Shown piece after piece: positions 43,623 through 57,797 of a stretch of 64,000 nucleotides of DNA (position 1 is the stretch's first letter; each line of letters begins with the position of its first letter). The DNA is from Epinephelus fuscoguttatus (taxonomy: Eukaryota > Chordata > Actinopteri > Perciformes > Serranidae). A program made the translations under genes and the position numbers. The stretch lies in assembly GCF_011397635.1 (NCBI RefSeq), contig NC_064759.1, forward strand, positions 17,632,428 to 17,696,427. Direction: 5' to 3'. The notes under the pieces were generated by a model that searched no databases, was not told where the DNA came from, and worked only from the letters and a program-made list of their open reading frames with translations.

Positions 43623-44598
43623 TTAAAGGTCCAGTGTGTGGGATTTAATGGCATCTATTGGAAATTTCCCCTGTGTGTCAACATGTGGGAGGACTACAGT
43701 GGTCTACACAAAAACACAAATGGCCCTTCATAGTGAGCAGGTATAGCTGCAGTTGGAGCAGCTTTGTGACCCGCCCACCATACCTGAATGATCAATCCCC
43801 TTTGCTCTTTTGTCTGGAAGCAGAACACATGACGGAAATGCTAAGATGACAGTCAGCTAGCTGTAGTTGTAATGGAGCTGAATTTTATAACGTTACCTTT
43901 GTTAAATGTTGCTGTTGTTTGTGGCTTCATATGAGTAGAGGAAAAAGTCAGCTAGCTGCTAGGCTAATTTACACACTGTAAAATGCCATAGGCTTGTGCT
44001 AAAGATATTAGCATGTTGTATTTGTGGGGAAAATGTGTCCAGATAAAGACAAGTGCTTTGTCTGTGAATGCTGTGAGTTATAGTGAAGCTGATTTGTGTG
44101 CTTATGTTTGAAATTGTCTCTATGAAGCCATGTTTAATGTGTGCTTTGAGTCAACTAAATTTTACAGCATCTCACAAAAACCCCCAACTACTGGTTTGGA
44201 GGTGTAACTGCAGAGTGACACAGACACACCACCACACAAGTATGAATGCTCACAACGATGTAGGCCATGTGCGTAGGCTACGGCGTAGGCTCTGCTCGGA
44301 GCTGACAGACAAGTATAAATCCCGCTTAAGGCTAAGGGTTACATGTCATCTCAGTGACTCTCGTCTTCATGTATAATGAATAATATAATACAAAAGAGTT
44401 TTAATTGCTACATTTAGACTCAGTCTAGACGAGGTCCCGCTCCGTATGTCGATTTAAACTACCCATTTTAAGACAACAAAAACAAAGCAGTTCTTATTTT
44501 CATGTGATTATATACTAATGAAAACATTAGTATAGTTATGAACATTATATTCAATTTCTGCCAATATATATAATAAATCCCTCACACTGGACCTTTAA
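43623..44598. mobile_element. TIR element bounded by TTAA (non-autonomous)
   Basis: The left end is TTAAAGGTCCAGTGTGTGGG and the right end, inverted, is TTAAAGGTCCAGTGTGAGGG, about 25 bp of terminal inverted repeat. Length is 976 bp. Both ends abut TTAA, which would suit a piggyBac-like target, though a TA or TAA target is also possible. No transposase frame is visible. Confidence 0.7.
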
Positions 44599-44599
44599 A

Positions 44600-45887
44600 A
44601 TAAAAACTTGATTCAGCAAGTTTTGTTCTTTTTTTGTCTTTTTTTTTTGAAGACATTAAATACCAAGCTACTTTACCAACAGGTAAAAAACAAACAAAAG
44701 GAAAGCTCATATTAAATGGGTGTCACATCCACTGTGTACTATTGAATGACTCAGCAAATGTCAATGTGTTTTTCTACTTTCGTGACATAATTGCAATCGC
44801 TGTTCCCTCAGATCTTCCTCCTGTTCTTACTCTAAAATGTTGCATTTAATTTGAGGTATTTTAAGACATTCACATTTTATGTGGATTACATTGATGGGAG
44901 CTTGAATCAAAATTGTTGTGTTCTTTTTGCATGATGTCAAAACAATAGCAACACTTGTAGTACATAGAACAACTGTATTTCAAGACCAACAAGTTATTTT
45001 ATATAGTACAAGTGCTGCTGGAGTTTTGACCTGTTTCTCCTAAAAGGTAAGTTAATGTACCACCTAATGGGTTTCCTAATACTAAGTAACCTTGCTCTGG
45101 TTCTGGGGTCTTCTTGTGTAAGGCGTAATATTCACTTTATTTTTGACATTCCTTCCACATTAAGATTTCACCACTGATTTAAAATGTTTTTAACCCTCTT
45201 TGATTTTAGTGGATTTATAATGCAGCTTGATGAACATGTGGACGGACTGCAGGTACTTCTGCATTATACAGCACTAAAAGTCTCCCGACTCATCACAGGA
45301 GGGATGTCTGCTGTGGTTGTTGCCAATTAATAATTCAAACCCCATTCCCCAGTATTTGCAGTATGAATACATTAATTATGAATGGATAAGGGACTTTAAA
45401 TTTTTACATTTAGTCACTCAATTACTAATCTGTCTTCCTGCCGTATTCCATTTCATCACCTCGTCTCTTTGTGTATCTTGTTTCAGTGCGGTGATGATGA
45501 TGATGAAGAGGGATAAGCCACACTCCTGTCTGTGGAGAAGAGATGGGGGATACTTCTGTGCAACTGCCCATCGATTGATTTCAGGCAGTCTATTGCCTGC
45601 TGCCAAGGTGTCAGGCAAGATGTGTGCCATCACTTTGGGCAGAGCTGTCAACAACTAACCTTCCATGGACAAAAGATGAGGCAATTATGGCAGGTATGAC
45701 GTCTCTTTTCTTGTTGAAGAGTGAAAGTAAGTGCAGTGTTTTTGAGCATCATAAAGGTTACCTGGATTGTGACAATAGCTTAAGGTCCTTTTCTTTTCTT
45801 TTTTTTGGTGAGGTGATCAATCAGAAATATGTGACTTCAAGCTTGAGTTGCATCAGTTTCATGTTTTTCTGCTATAAGCCTTAAGTC
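44600..45887. other. Intergenic DNA, no gene seen
   Basis: AT-rich sequence without conserved frames; the open frame at 45317-45658 lacks any family motif or gene-like context. Confidence 0.5.
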
Positions 45888-46285
45888 AGGCACGTCCAAA
45901 GTCCAGCCCGGGGTCCCGCAGGATGGCAGCACTATGATGAAGTTTGTAGACATGCACTGAATACAAACTACATATGTGGAACTAATGCGTTTTCATAAAC
46001 AGAGGGTAAACAAGCAAACAAACATTTACCCATCAAGCATTTCCTGCTAGGTAGCAGACATGGCCACTTTGAAGAAGTGTAGAGTCGACAGGGAGGGGCT
46101 GCAGCTTTCAGGAGCAGTGGAAGTTGATTATTTTTTTTACAGTAAGATGAAACAGTTGCATGTCTCGTATATGGGATGTTATTATCAACCCATGAGATGC
46201 AAGAAGCAGCTGGTTTCAGGGTTGTTGTTTTTTTTCACATCAGCTAATCTGGCCCCCATTCAAAAACACTTGGACACCCCTGCTC
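45888..46285. mobile_element. hAT-like non-autonomous element, second copy
   Basis: The left end is CAGGCACGTCCAAAGTCC and the right end ACACTTGGACACCCCTG, imperfect inverted complements. The middle has ATGGCCACTTTGAAGAAGTG, which opens a frame MATLKKCRVDREG resembling a hAT transposase N-terminus (compare TTKKRKVDSEG at 2.2 kb). Only the first part of the coding region remains, so it is not autonomous. Confidence 0.6.
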
Positions 46286-46429
46286 CCCCTTCAGTGACTT
46301 CAAGACCTTATTTTTCAAAAAGAAAAAGAGTACAATAGAGCACCATTTTTCTTTTAGAAACCTCACAGAATTAATCCCTTAGAAAAACAAACAAAAAACT
46401 CAAACAAACAAAAAAGTCCTGTTAAAAAA

Positions 46430-46660
46430 ATTATAATAATAATAAATTTTATTTATATAGCACCTTTCAAAACACAGTAATAAAGTGCTGTACAATAAAA
46501 CTAAACACAAGGAGAATAAAACAAATAAGGTCATAAAATGTCATCTAAGTAAAAGATGAAATTTAATAATACTAATAAAAATACACTACTACTACTACTT
46601 CTAATAATAATAATGATAATAATAATAATGATGATGATGATGATAATTTTTATACTGGAT
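46430..46660. repeat. LINE 3'-end fragment with (AAT)/(ATG) trinucleotide tract
   Basis: AATTTTATTTATATAGCACC and ACACAAGGAGAATAAAAC resemble 40.8 kb. It runs into CTACTACTACTACTTCTAATAATAATAATGAT repeats at 46585-46650. Confidence 0.5.
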
Positions 46661-47302
46661 ATTGCTCTAAAAAGATGCCTTTGATTCGAATGTCCTGCTT
46701 GGACTGAACCAGGATGATGACAGAGCATCTCCTGGAGGGGTCGAACCACATCTATACCAGCAGGGGTAGGAGTTAAGATCTTGCAGGCATAAGCTTTTGT
46801 TAGTATCCAAAAGCAAAATCGACTTCCAAGGAAATGACCTTTGATCTTTACACAGTGTTGGGGAAGTTGCTTTAAAAGCATAGCCTCGCAAGCTACCAAT
46901 GACTTCACAGTCAAAGAAGTTGAACCACAGAGAAGATACCCGACAGAGGAACTTATTTTGGTTAACTAAAGCTATTTAGAAAAAGCAGTTCAAAATTGAC
47001 AATGTACGTGTGATACAAAATTATAGCAAAATACAATTTAAAGCAGCTATGCGGAACTTTACGTTTTCGTTGATTATAGCGCCCCCTTTGGTCGAAGCGG
47101 TATGACCCACAGCCTGGTGTCGTAAAATCTCGACTGCAACCGGCAATTACCGCATGCATTTGTTTTGGAGAGCGAGAGGAAAATCATAAATGTTCTGGTG
47201 TAGCTCTGAATTTCTTATAAACTGAGGACAACTGCCTGCTGTATATTTGTGTTCATGGTCACAGTCACAGATAATTTTGTGGCGTTTGTTGTAAGATGTT
47301 GA

Positions 47303-48365
47303 TCAAGATTTGTCTTTTAATTCTCATTTAAAGCAAACCTCACGGACTGCATTTTTTCATCTGCGTAATATTGCGAAAATTAGGCCTATCCTGACCCGAA
47401 AAGATGCAGAAAAATTGGTCCACGCTTTTGTTACCTCAAGGCTGGATTATTGTAACTCTCTATTATCAGGTAGCTCTAGTAAGTCCTTAAAAACTCTCCA
47501 GCTAATTCAGAATGCAGCAGCACGTGTACTAACAGGAACTAATAAACGCGATCATATCTCTCCTGTTTTAGCTTCTCTGCACTGGCTCCCTGTAAAATCC
47601 AGAATTGAATTTAAAATCCTACTGTTAACTTATAAAGCTCTAAATGGTCAAGCTCCGTCATATCTTAGAGCTCATAGTGCCATATTATCCCACCAGAACA
47701 CTGCGCTCTGAGAACGCAGGGTTACTCGTGGTCCCTAAAGTCTCCAAAAGTAGATCAGGAGCCAGAGCCTTTAGCTATCAGGCTCCTCTCCTGTGGAATC
47801 ATCTTCCTGTTACGGTCCGGGAGGCAGACACCGTCTCCACATTTAAGACTAGACTTAAGACTTTCCTCTTTGATAAAGCTTATAGTTAGGGCTGGCTCAG
47901 GCTTGCCCTGTACCAGCCCTTAGTTAGGCTGACTTAGGCCTAGTCTGCCGGAGGACCCCTCTATAATACACCGGGCCCCTTCTCTCCTTCTCTCTCTCTC
48001 TCTCTCTCTCGTATCCTATTACTGCATCTAGCTAACCCGGCCATTCTGGATGTCACTAACTCGGCTTCTTCTCCGGAGCCTTTGTGCTCCACTGTCTCTC
48101 AGATTAACTCATATCACAGCGGTGCCTGGACAGCGTGACATGTGTGGTTGTGCTGCTGCTGTGGTCCCGCCAGATGCCTCCTGCTGCTGCTGCCATCATT
48201 AGTCATTAGTCATACTTCTTCTGTTATTATACACATATGATTATTGTCACACATGTATACTGCCAGGTATTAATACATACTTTCAACATATTGTACCGCA
48301 GTAACCAGAACTATAACTATAATATTATTACTTCCATTAATGTTGTTGTAAGATACTGTCATTAC

Positions 48366-48427
<62 letters not shown>

Positions 48428-48705
48428 CATATGGATTACTGTTAATTTATCATGTTGATCTGTTCTGTACGACATCTATAGCACGTCTGTCCGTCCTGGA
48501 AGAGGGATCCCTCCTCAGTTGCTCTTCCTGAGGTTTCTACCGTTTTTTTTCCCCCGTTAAAGGGGTTTTTTTGGGGAGTTTTTCCTTATCCGCTGTGAGG
48601 GTCTTAAGGACAGAGGGATGTCGTATGCTGTAAAGCCCTGTGAGGCAAATTGTGATTTGTGATATTGGGCTTTATAAATAAAATTGATTGATTGATTGAT
48701 TGATG
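47303..48705 (+). mobile_element. L2-like LINE, 5'-truncated
   Basis: The frame from about 47310 reads SRTAFFHLRNIAKIRPILTR, FVTSRLDYCNSLLSG, LIQNAAARVLTG and PVLASLHWLPVKSRIEFK, the C-terminal reverse-transcriptase region of teleost L2/Maui-type LINEs. A second frame continues to LWNHLPVTVREADTVSTFKT and FLFDKAYS, so at least one shift has occurred. The 3' UTR ends in ATTGATTGATTGATTGATGG, the tandem tail that marks this clade. It lies inside the TIR element 47037-49529. Confidence 0.88.
48373..48423. repeat. (CT)n microsatellite
   Basis: About 25 CT units in the 3' UTR of the LINE. Confidence 0.95.
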
Positions 48706-49529
48706 GTTACTAGACAAAAGCGGTTCACATCAGCTGACGTTACATTTAGCTTGCTTATAACTTCTATGTTGTCATATATTGAAGTGAAACAATGTCTAAC
48801 AAGTTGCGGTATATTCTCTAAATAAAAACAAAAATTACATACCTGTCGATTAGGAAAAGGGCCAACTCGGGATCAGTTTTAAAACCTTTCAAATCTCTCA
48901 GCTCTCTCCACTTGGTGAATGCCCGACCGAGGTTTACACGCGTTTGGGCTCGAGCCCTGTCACTGTCCGTTTAGCCTTCTTCTGTTCTTCTGTTCTTTTT
49001 CTTTTAGATGGTGCTCCTTCTTTATCCGTCATGACATCGAAAGTACAACCAAGTCCTTATAGATACATCTGGTAAAACTGTTATGTGTTCAGCAATGCCT
49101 GTTGCGTACTGTTTACTCGAACAACACTCTCTGTAAACACAGCTCTTCTTCTTCTCTCAATTTATTGGCGGATCGCAAACAACTTCCAGGTGCATACCAC
49201 CACCTACTGTACAAGACACTACTCCCTACTACATGTCATTTAGCCTGTTTCTTAAATCCTACCCGTAAACACAGCTCCTTCTTCTTCTGTGGTTTAATGG
49301 CTGCGGACCGCAGCAGGCGTGCAGACTTACTTCCGCCTCTGGGTGCCATATTCTGGTTTGCTGACTTCCGCTGTGTCCAACCCGACCGAGGCTACGCTAA
49401 ATAGCCATATAGAGAAAGGCTTTTTTGTCGCTGTTGGGTTCAAATAAAAATGCAGATCTTCAAGGGGGGAATGATACGAACTAGGGACAGTTTTATAAAT
49501 GATAAAAAGTCCTGCACAGCTGCTTTAAA

Positions 49530-51200
49530 AAGTCACATTGTAGCAAAAACTCCACTCAATTGAGTTTATCGCAAAAATATTCCCACTTGATCTCAGGCCA
49601 TAAACCAAAAAACAAAAGCACTATTTACGATCCATTGTCCCGGTCACGGCTTTATCCTTTTAAATGTTATCACCCCTGACACTGGCTGCCAATCAGGACT
49701 TTTGATGTGTTACACAATTATAATTCCCATGCGTGAACGGTACCAATTTGGTTCCCCGTGAAGTTTTTTTTTTTTTTTTTAAATTAGATTAAATTAAACG
49801 ACATTTTTTTATCTAGTTTCACCTCTCTATTATGAAATGGGTGTGCACAACATACTGATACAGTCAGTTAATCAGTCATTCATAACTTTTTGTACAGGCC
49901 CAGTTTAATATTTCAATAATAGCGTGTGGTTTTTACAAAATCCCACATTACACCATTTGAGAACCACTGACTTCGATAACTGCCTTCCAGAAACCAAAGT
50001 CCAAGTGGGGGTATAAAACAGTATGAGGCAACTTCTCTGAGGATTTGTTGATAAACAGCAATAATCAATACTTCAGAATAATTGACACCTAATGTATTCA
50101 AGTTTACCTCTATAGATTCTGCCTTCACAGAGGTCAGGATGAAAGAAAGGGGGCAGGGCTGGTCAAAGGAGGTTTAATTACACTAGAGAAGCAATGGTAA
50201 AATAAAAATTATGATAATGATAAAAACAATTAAAGTACTTTACCCCTTGAATCACTATCCAAATATGAATGTAGCTTGCAAGCAAATGCAAAATGCTGTT
50301 TTAACTGATTGCATCTAGCTCATTCTTCCCTAACACTGCCTTTACGACTTTAGCATCATTTCAGACTTTGTCCGTATGAAGGGAAATATTGTCAGGAGAA
50401 GTAGTGTGATGGGGAAAAAAATGATGGAAGAGCATGTGACTCATCTTCAGCCACATGACTTCTGCACCACAAAACTTTTTATAGATGATAAGGGAGACCT
50501 CCTGCCGAGGAAACAAACTGTTCTTTTCTCTGAGTTTCTCTGACACCACATTTTTTGCCACAGAGGAGACTCGAGACCAACTTCTCAGTTCTGAATGTAA
50601 CCTCATTGAACAATTTTCAGAAGTCCTTTTCAGATTCTTGTCGCACACTGACATTGATAAATGGGGTGTTGCAACATCTGCGCCCTTCCTTTCCAGGTGA
50701 ATAAAACCTTCTGCACTCAGGAGAAAGAAAATCAAAATGAGGGCGATATTCATGTGCTCCGAAACAACCCCTAAAAGACTGACAAAACCTTTTAAAACTG
50801 TTCATGTAGATTTATCAAGCTAAACACCAATGTTCTTAACTTGTTTATTAGATGCACAAGTAAGGAAACAAAGGTGAGAGCAACAGTTTGTGTGTCTTAT
50901 TTCGATGGAAACCTCATGGAGTGATAGTTTGGGGATGTGGGCCAAAGAAAAACTCATTCACACACAATGGGTTGGATTTGCTCACAAGCTGATGCAATTT
51001 GGGGATATTTTTGCAGTGTTGTGACATTAGGTGTTATTGTGGGACCGTGGCTTCTATTTACTTTGCTGGAATGTCACCCCTGAATTAAAATAAAGTATTC
51101 AGAAAACAGTAACACAGTTTCCCAGGAGCATCTGCGCTGGGAGCAGATGCAGCACTACAGTATTGTCAACAATAATAAACACACTGATGCATCACAAAAT
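49530..51200. other. Intergenic DNA left of trypsinogen G
   Basis: No gene is recognised. One minus-strand frame (50361-50753, 130 aa) begins with a signal-peptide-like MNIALILIFFLLSAEGF; it has no family match I can name and is described under findings. Confidence 0.45.
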
Positions 51201-51207
51201 GGTAGAT

Positions 51208-51213
51208 TTTATT
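51208..51213 (-). promoter_or_regulatory. Candidate poly(A) signal of trypsinogen G
   Basis: AATAAA on the minus strand about 210 nt after the G stop codon, beyond a purine-rich (on that strand) 3' UTR. Confidence 0.5.
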
Positions 51214-51421
51214 GATTGTGCCCTGACTAAACACATCTTACATCTCTCTTTCTCTCCCTCTCTCCCACTGTTTCTCCTTGTGGCTCTCGCTCGCTCAGCC
51301 GCTCTCCCGCTGCCTTTCTGTCTGACACTACCCACCACCGCCTCCTGTCTCTGTCTCCTTCAATTTCAATCTCCCTCTGCCTTCCCCTCTCTCACACTGC
51401 TCTGTGATGGGAGATCACAGC

Positions 51422-54348
<2,927 letters not shown>

Positions 54349-54411
54349 CTTGTGGCTGACTCGAGCCTTCTCACAACCAGACTGGACATGAATGATCCAT
54401 CAGTCATTGCA

Positions 54412-54417
54412 TTTATA
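54412..54417 (-). promoter_or_regulatory. TATA box of trypsinogen G
   Basis: TATAAA on the minus strand, 64 nt before the ATG, within AGGTATAAATGCAATG. Confidence 0.65.
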
Positions 54418-54419
54418 CC

Positions 54420-55070
54420 TAAACTCCTCTGTGTCCTTCCATGCACCATCCCACTCCTCCCCCTCTCCACACCTCCACCCAACTCTGCCCACCCACTGTT
54501 GAATCTGTGCCCACTCCTCCCGCCCCGCTCCCTGCCCCTGAAAAATAACCTTATCTTCTTATGTGCCACGTCCATCCTTTCAGTTAATAAGTGAGCTGCG
54601 TCTTTCGGCCTTGGAGATTGTTTTCCGTACTCTGCTTTCGACGGATCATTTTCTGCACCTATCACCTAAATAAATGTGGCCGTGGGTGACACGTGTAACT
54701 TCCCTTCTCAGCAGACACCACAATAAGTTAATGTAACCACCTGTGTTATATATAGTTAACTTTTAAATGTTTACATTTCAATTACCCTCATTATTTACAG
54801 CAGTTTATGGCACCTTTTGCCATTTAATTATTAGTGGAGACACTCTACTCAGCTCTTCTCTGTTCCTGCAGTCTCTAAGTCAATAGCTATGAAAGCCTTA
54901 ATGTTTAAAGCTCCCTGTGATAGAAATAATCTACCTGTGAATATTCCATCCATGTTCAAAAAATGTCTTTTTATTATAGTATCAGTGGCACCTGTCCATA
55001 GTAACACTTTTAACACTTCTGTGTTTTTTTTAACTTTATTACCTAATGCTAACACTGACATTACTTTTCA
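54420..55070. other. Upstream region of trypsinogen G, no gene seen
   Basis: C-rich stretch at 54430-54540 on the plus strand, then AT-rich DNA without conserved frames. Confidence 0.5.
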
Positions 55071-55074
55071 GCCC

Positions 55075-56075
55075 GATCTCACTCCCAGATACTAACGCTT
55101 CGTCACAGGCTCTCTCTTTAGCAGGGGGTGTTAGATCAACACGTTCTCACTCCGACCTCGTCACATATTGACGTTTGGTCATGGACTTTCCACGACCAGA
55201 TACGATGTGCAAGGTACCCTGGGTGTGTTGGTTGTTAATGTTCTGGGACACCGTGTCAACGTCTGAGTGGCACATGCATTGTCTTCTTTCAAAATACACT
55301 TCTATTTTCACAAGAAATTTAATGTTTACATACAGTCTTTCAAAATAAAGGCACTACATTGGTACAACAGCGCAAATTAACTCTTTTTTTCCTTCAACAA
55401 CCAACGCACGTGGTTAGGTTTAGGAAAAAAGAACAGGCTTTGGCTTTATAATCTGATGGGACGTGAACACCGCTCTCTTGGGTGAAAGTTAGTGTTTGTT
55501 GGACCCATCCACCACCCCTGCTGCCCACCCGACTTGGACTCTCTCTTGTTCCGCCATGTTTCCCCCTGATGCCACCAAGCGCCATTAGACTATAACGCCG
55601 ACTGACTGCGTATTATGCTGTTGTGAAAGGTGGGCTTTTTTCGTCAGTGTCTGATGCTTCAAGTCACTGCCCAAGCGCTGGATTTTGACAACTAAACAAA
55701 CTCCAGGCCCTCACTCGAGAGACACAAGTTCGTTTCTCATGTGAACCAAAAGTCAGTTGAGTTATTTTAATAACTATGTAGTGTGCTGGGGCGTCGGTGA
55801 CTTAGTGGATAGAGCAGGCGCCCCATGTACAAGGCTGTTGCCGCAGCGGCCTGGGTTCGACTCCAGCCTGTGGCCCCTTGCTGCATGTCATTACCCCCCC
55901 CACACGCTTAACTGTCCTATCTATAAAGGCAAAAATGCCCCAGAAATATCTCCAAAAAAAAAAAAAAATGTAGTGTGCTAGTATTCGTGGCATGCTGACA
56001 AAGGTTCTTTTTTAAAGCCAGCCCGTTATGTTTTCTTCTAAACTTAACAATGTGCTTTTGTTGCCTTAACCTTAA
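55075..56075. mobile_element. Worn DNA-element-like repeat with nested SINE
   Basis: Contains words common in teleost repeats: AACACGTTCTCACTCCGACC, GTGGTTAGGTTTAGGAAAAA, CTCACTCGAGAGACACAAG and TGTTGCCTTAACCTTAAGG. The ends and family are unsure. A SINE at 55788-55967 interrupts it. Confidence 0.4.
55788..55967 (+). mobile_element. tRNA-derived SINE with perfect 12-bp target duplication
   Basis: A box-like region TGACTTAGTGGATAGAGCAGG, B box GGGTTCGACTCC, a tail with CTTGCTGCATGTCATTACCC and CTTAACTGTCCTAT, then an A15 tract. It is flanked by ATGTAGTGTGCT at 55776-55787 and 55968-55979. The perfect duplication indicates a young insertion. Confidence 0.92.
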
Positions 56076-56089
56076 GGAAGTAATAGTAA

Positions 56090-56640
56090 TAATAATAATG
56101 ATGCATTTTATTTATAGGTGCCTTTCAGAGCACTTAAGGACTACTTACGAGATAAAAAAACAAGCAGCAATGTATCCATAGATCAACATCATAAAGTCAT
56201 CATCAGTTAGTCAAGCAGGCAGATGGTCATGTGAGCTGGATCACAGAAGAGGATCTAAGACTACAAGACAGTGTGTGGATACAAAGGAGTTCAGACAGGT
56301 AGGAAGGGGCTTGATTATGAAGGGCCTTAAAGGTGAGAAGGGGAATCTTGAAATCGATGCAATATTTAACAGGAAGTCAGTGAAGTCACAGGAGTGATGG
56401 TAATCTGGTGATGATACGGGCAAGACGCTTGAGAGGGAGACCAAAGAGGACAGAATTGCAATAATCAATACGGGATGTAACCAAAGAGTGAACGAGGATA
56501 GCAGCGCTCTGAGGTGTAAGTGACAGGCGAAGATGATTAATATTTTGTAGCTGAAAGTATGCAGACAGTAGTAACGTTACTGATGTGGGCCTCAAAGGAC
56601 AACGTACTGTCCAAACGTTAACCTTTTATCGTCATTATAA
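56090..56640 (-). mobile_element. LINE fragment with reverse-transcriptase C-terminal region
   Basis: The minus-strand frame reads [20 protein letters not shown] and [20 protein letters not shown], the same block as FVTSRLDYCNSLLSG in the LINE at 47.4 kb but from a different lineage. The 3' part (plus-left side) ends in AATAATAATAATGATG. Truncated. Confidence 0.7.
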
Positions 56641-56649
56641 GTTTATTTT

Positions 56650-57740
56650 GAAAGAGCCTGTATATATTTAAAGAGTTGAAACTGTGAAAATGTAAGTTTA
56701 TTTTGAAATTACACAATGTGTGTAAAAAGCGTAAATTCACATGCCGTGGCGTGCTAGAGTGTCATAGCTTGACGTGCAGGGCCACTGACCAAGAGCTGGT
56801 ATTTGACGATTTGGATTGAGAATGTGTTACACTTTTTTTTTTTTTAAATCTATGATTAATTATCTGTTTTCATGCTCTGACTGGGACTTATATCATCTCC
56901 TGAGTTTGTATTGTCTTACTATTTGATGTTAATGTTTATTTTTTGGTCACATTTGGTATCAGTAAATCATCTTTTTGCTATTTCTGTTTTTGTTGATTGT
57001 CTAGTTGTGCTCATATCACTGTCGCTGAGGACCCCTTGAAAACAAGTACATCTCGAGGGGTCATTAATAAAGACTTGCTGACATATATTGGAGCAGGAGA
57101 TATGTACACATATGCACATGTTGGAATGAAATGGCATTGGCTCTCATCAGAGCTTAAAAGCGGCTGATTCCTGTCCAGCAAAACAGCAAACAGCGTGTTG
57201 TTTTCAGCTTCTGATGCAGCAGATGATTTCTTTCTCACCTCTCTTGGCTTTTATTCAAGGCCAACAAAAAAACAGAGCCATAAAAAAGCATTATGCATTT
57301 ACTTATTTTTCTTTAACCAAACTATGAATAATGTACTGTCTGCCAGCGAAGTTTCTCGGTTCAAAATTGCTGTAATTTTCTTCTTTTATCTCTTTTGTCA
57401 TATTGAACAAAGCCTAAAAAGAAGGTTGTGTAACTGTTTTCTCTGTTTCTTTAATGCAGCTTCACCAGCAATGAGTGACCCATGACAGAACCATAAACAG
57501 GTGTTAAATGTTTGGAGACCTTGGTCCACATGTGTAAATGAGGTGCACAGATGACATAACCACAGGGGGTGTGCTAGGATGGGGCAGAGGCAGGCAAACA
57601 TTAAAAAAAAGGAGTGTGATAAGGGAGCAGATTTGAGGTGAGACTTGGTGCCAAGACTTTGAGGACACAGGTGGGGTCAACGGAAAGAGGGAAGAGAGGA
57701 GGGGAGGGCGGACAGGCCGAGGCACAGCGGGGGCTTGTGG
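56650..57740. other. Intergenic DNA left of trypsinogen H
   Basis: No supported exon. The last 200 bp is purine-rich and contains the H promoter. Confidence 0.5.
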
Positions 57741-57744
57741 GACA

Positions 57745-57751
57745 TAAATAA
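57745..57751 (+). promoter_or_regulatory. TATA-like box of trypsinogen H
   Basis: ATAAATA in GGGACATAAATAAGAGCC, 47 nt before the ATG; the position matches the TATA boxes of the other genes. Confidence 0.6.
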
Positions 57752-57797
57752 GAGCCGGGGTGTGTTCAGGTGTCTTCTGATCATTCTGCATGACACC

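Larger units (their letters stand above)
47037..49529. mobile_element. TIR DNA element (TTTAAAGCAGC termini) holding an L2-like LINE
   Basis: The left end is TTTAAAGCAGCTATGCGGAA and the right end, inverted, is TTTAAAGCAGCTGTGCAGGA, continuing to agree for several bases. The own sequence of the element is 47037 to about 47300 and about 48706-49529; the middle is an inserted LINE. No transposase was recognised, so it is non-autonomous. Confidence 0.75.

Noticed and set aside
46602-46650. Regular short repeats that might suggest a CRISPR-like array
   Set aside because: They are simple trinucleotide repeats without unique spacers, in a vertebrate genome.
55800-55870. Possible tRNA gene (A and B box-like sequences)
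   Set aside because: The promoter boxes are those of a SINE with A-tail and target duplications; no cloverleaf with a normal anticodon arm was found.
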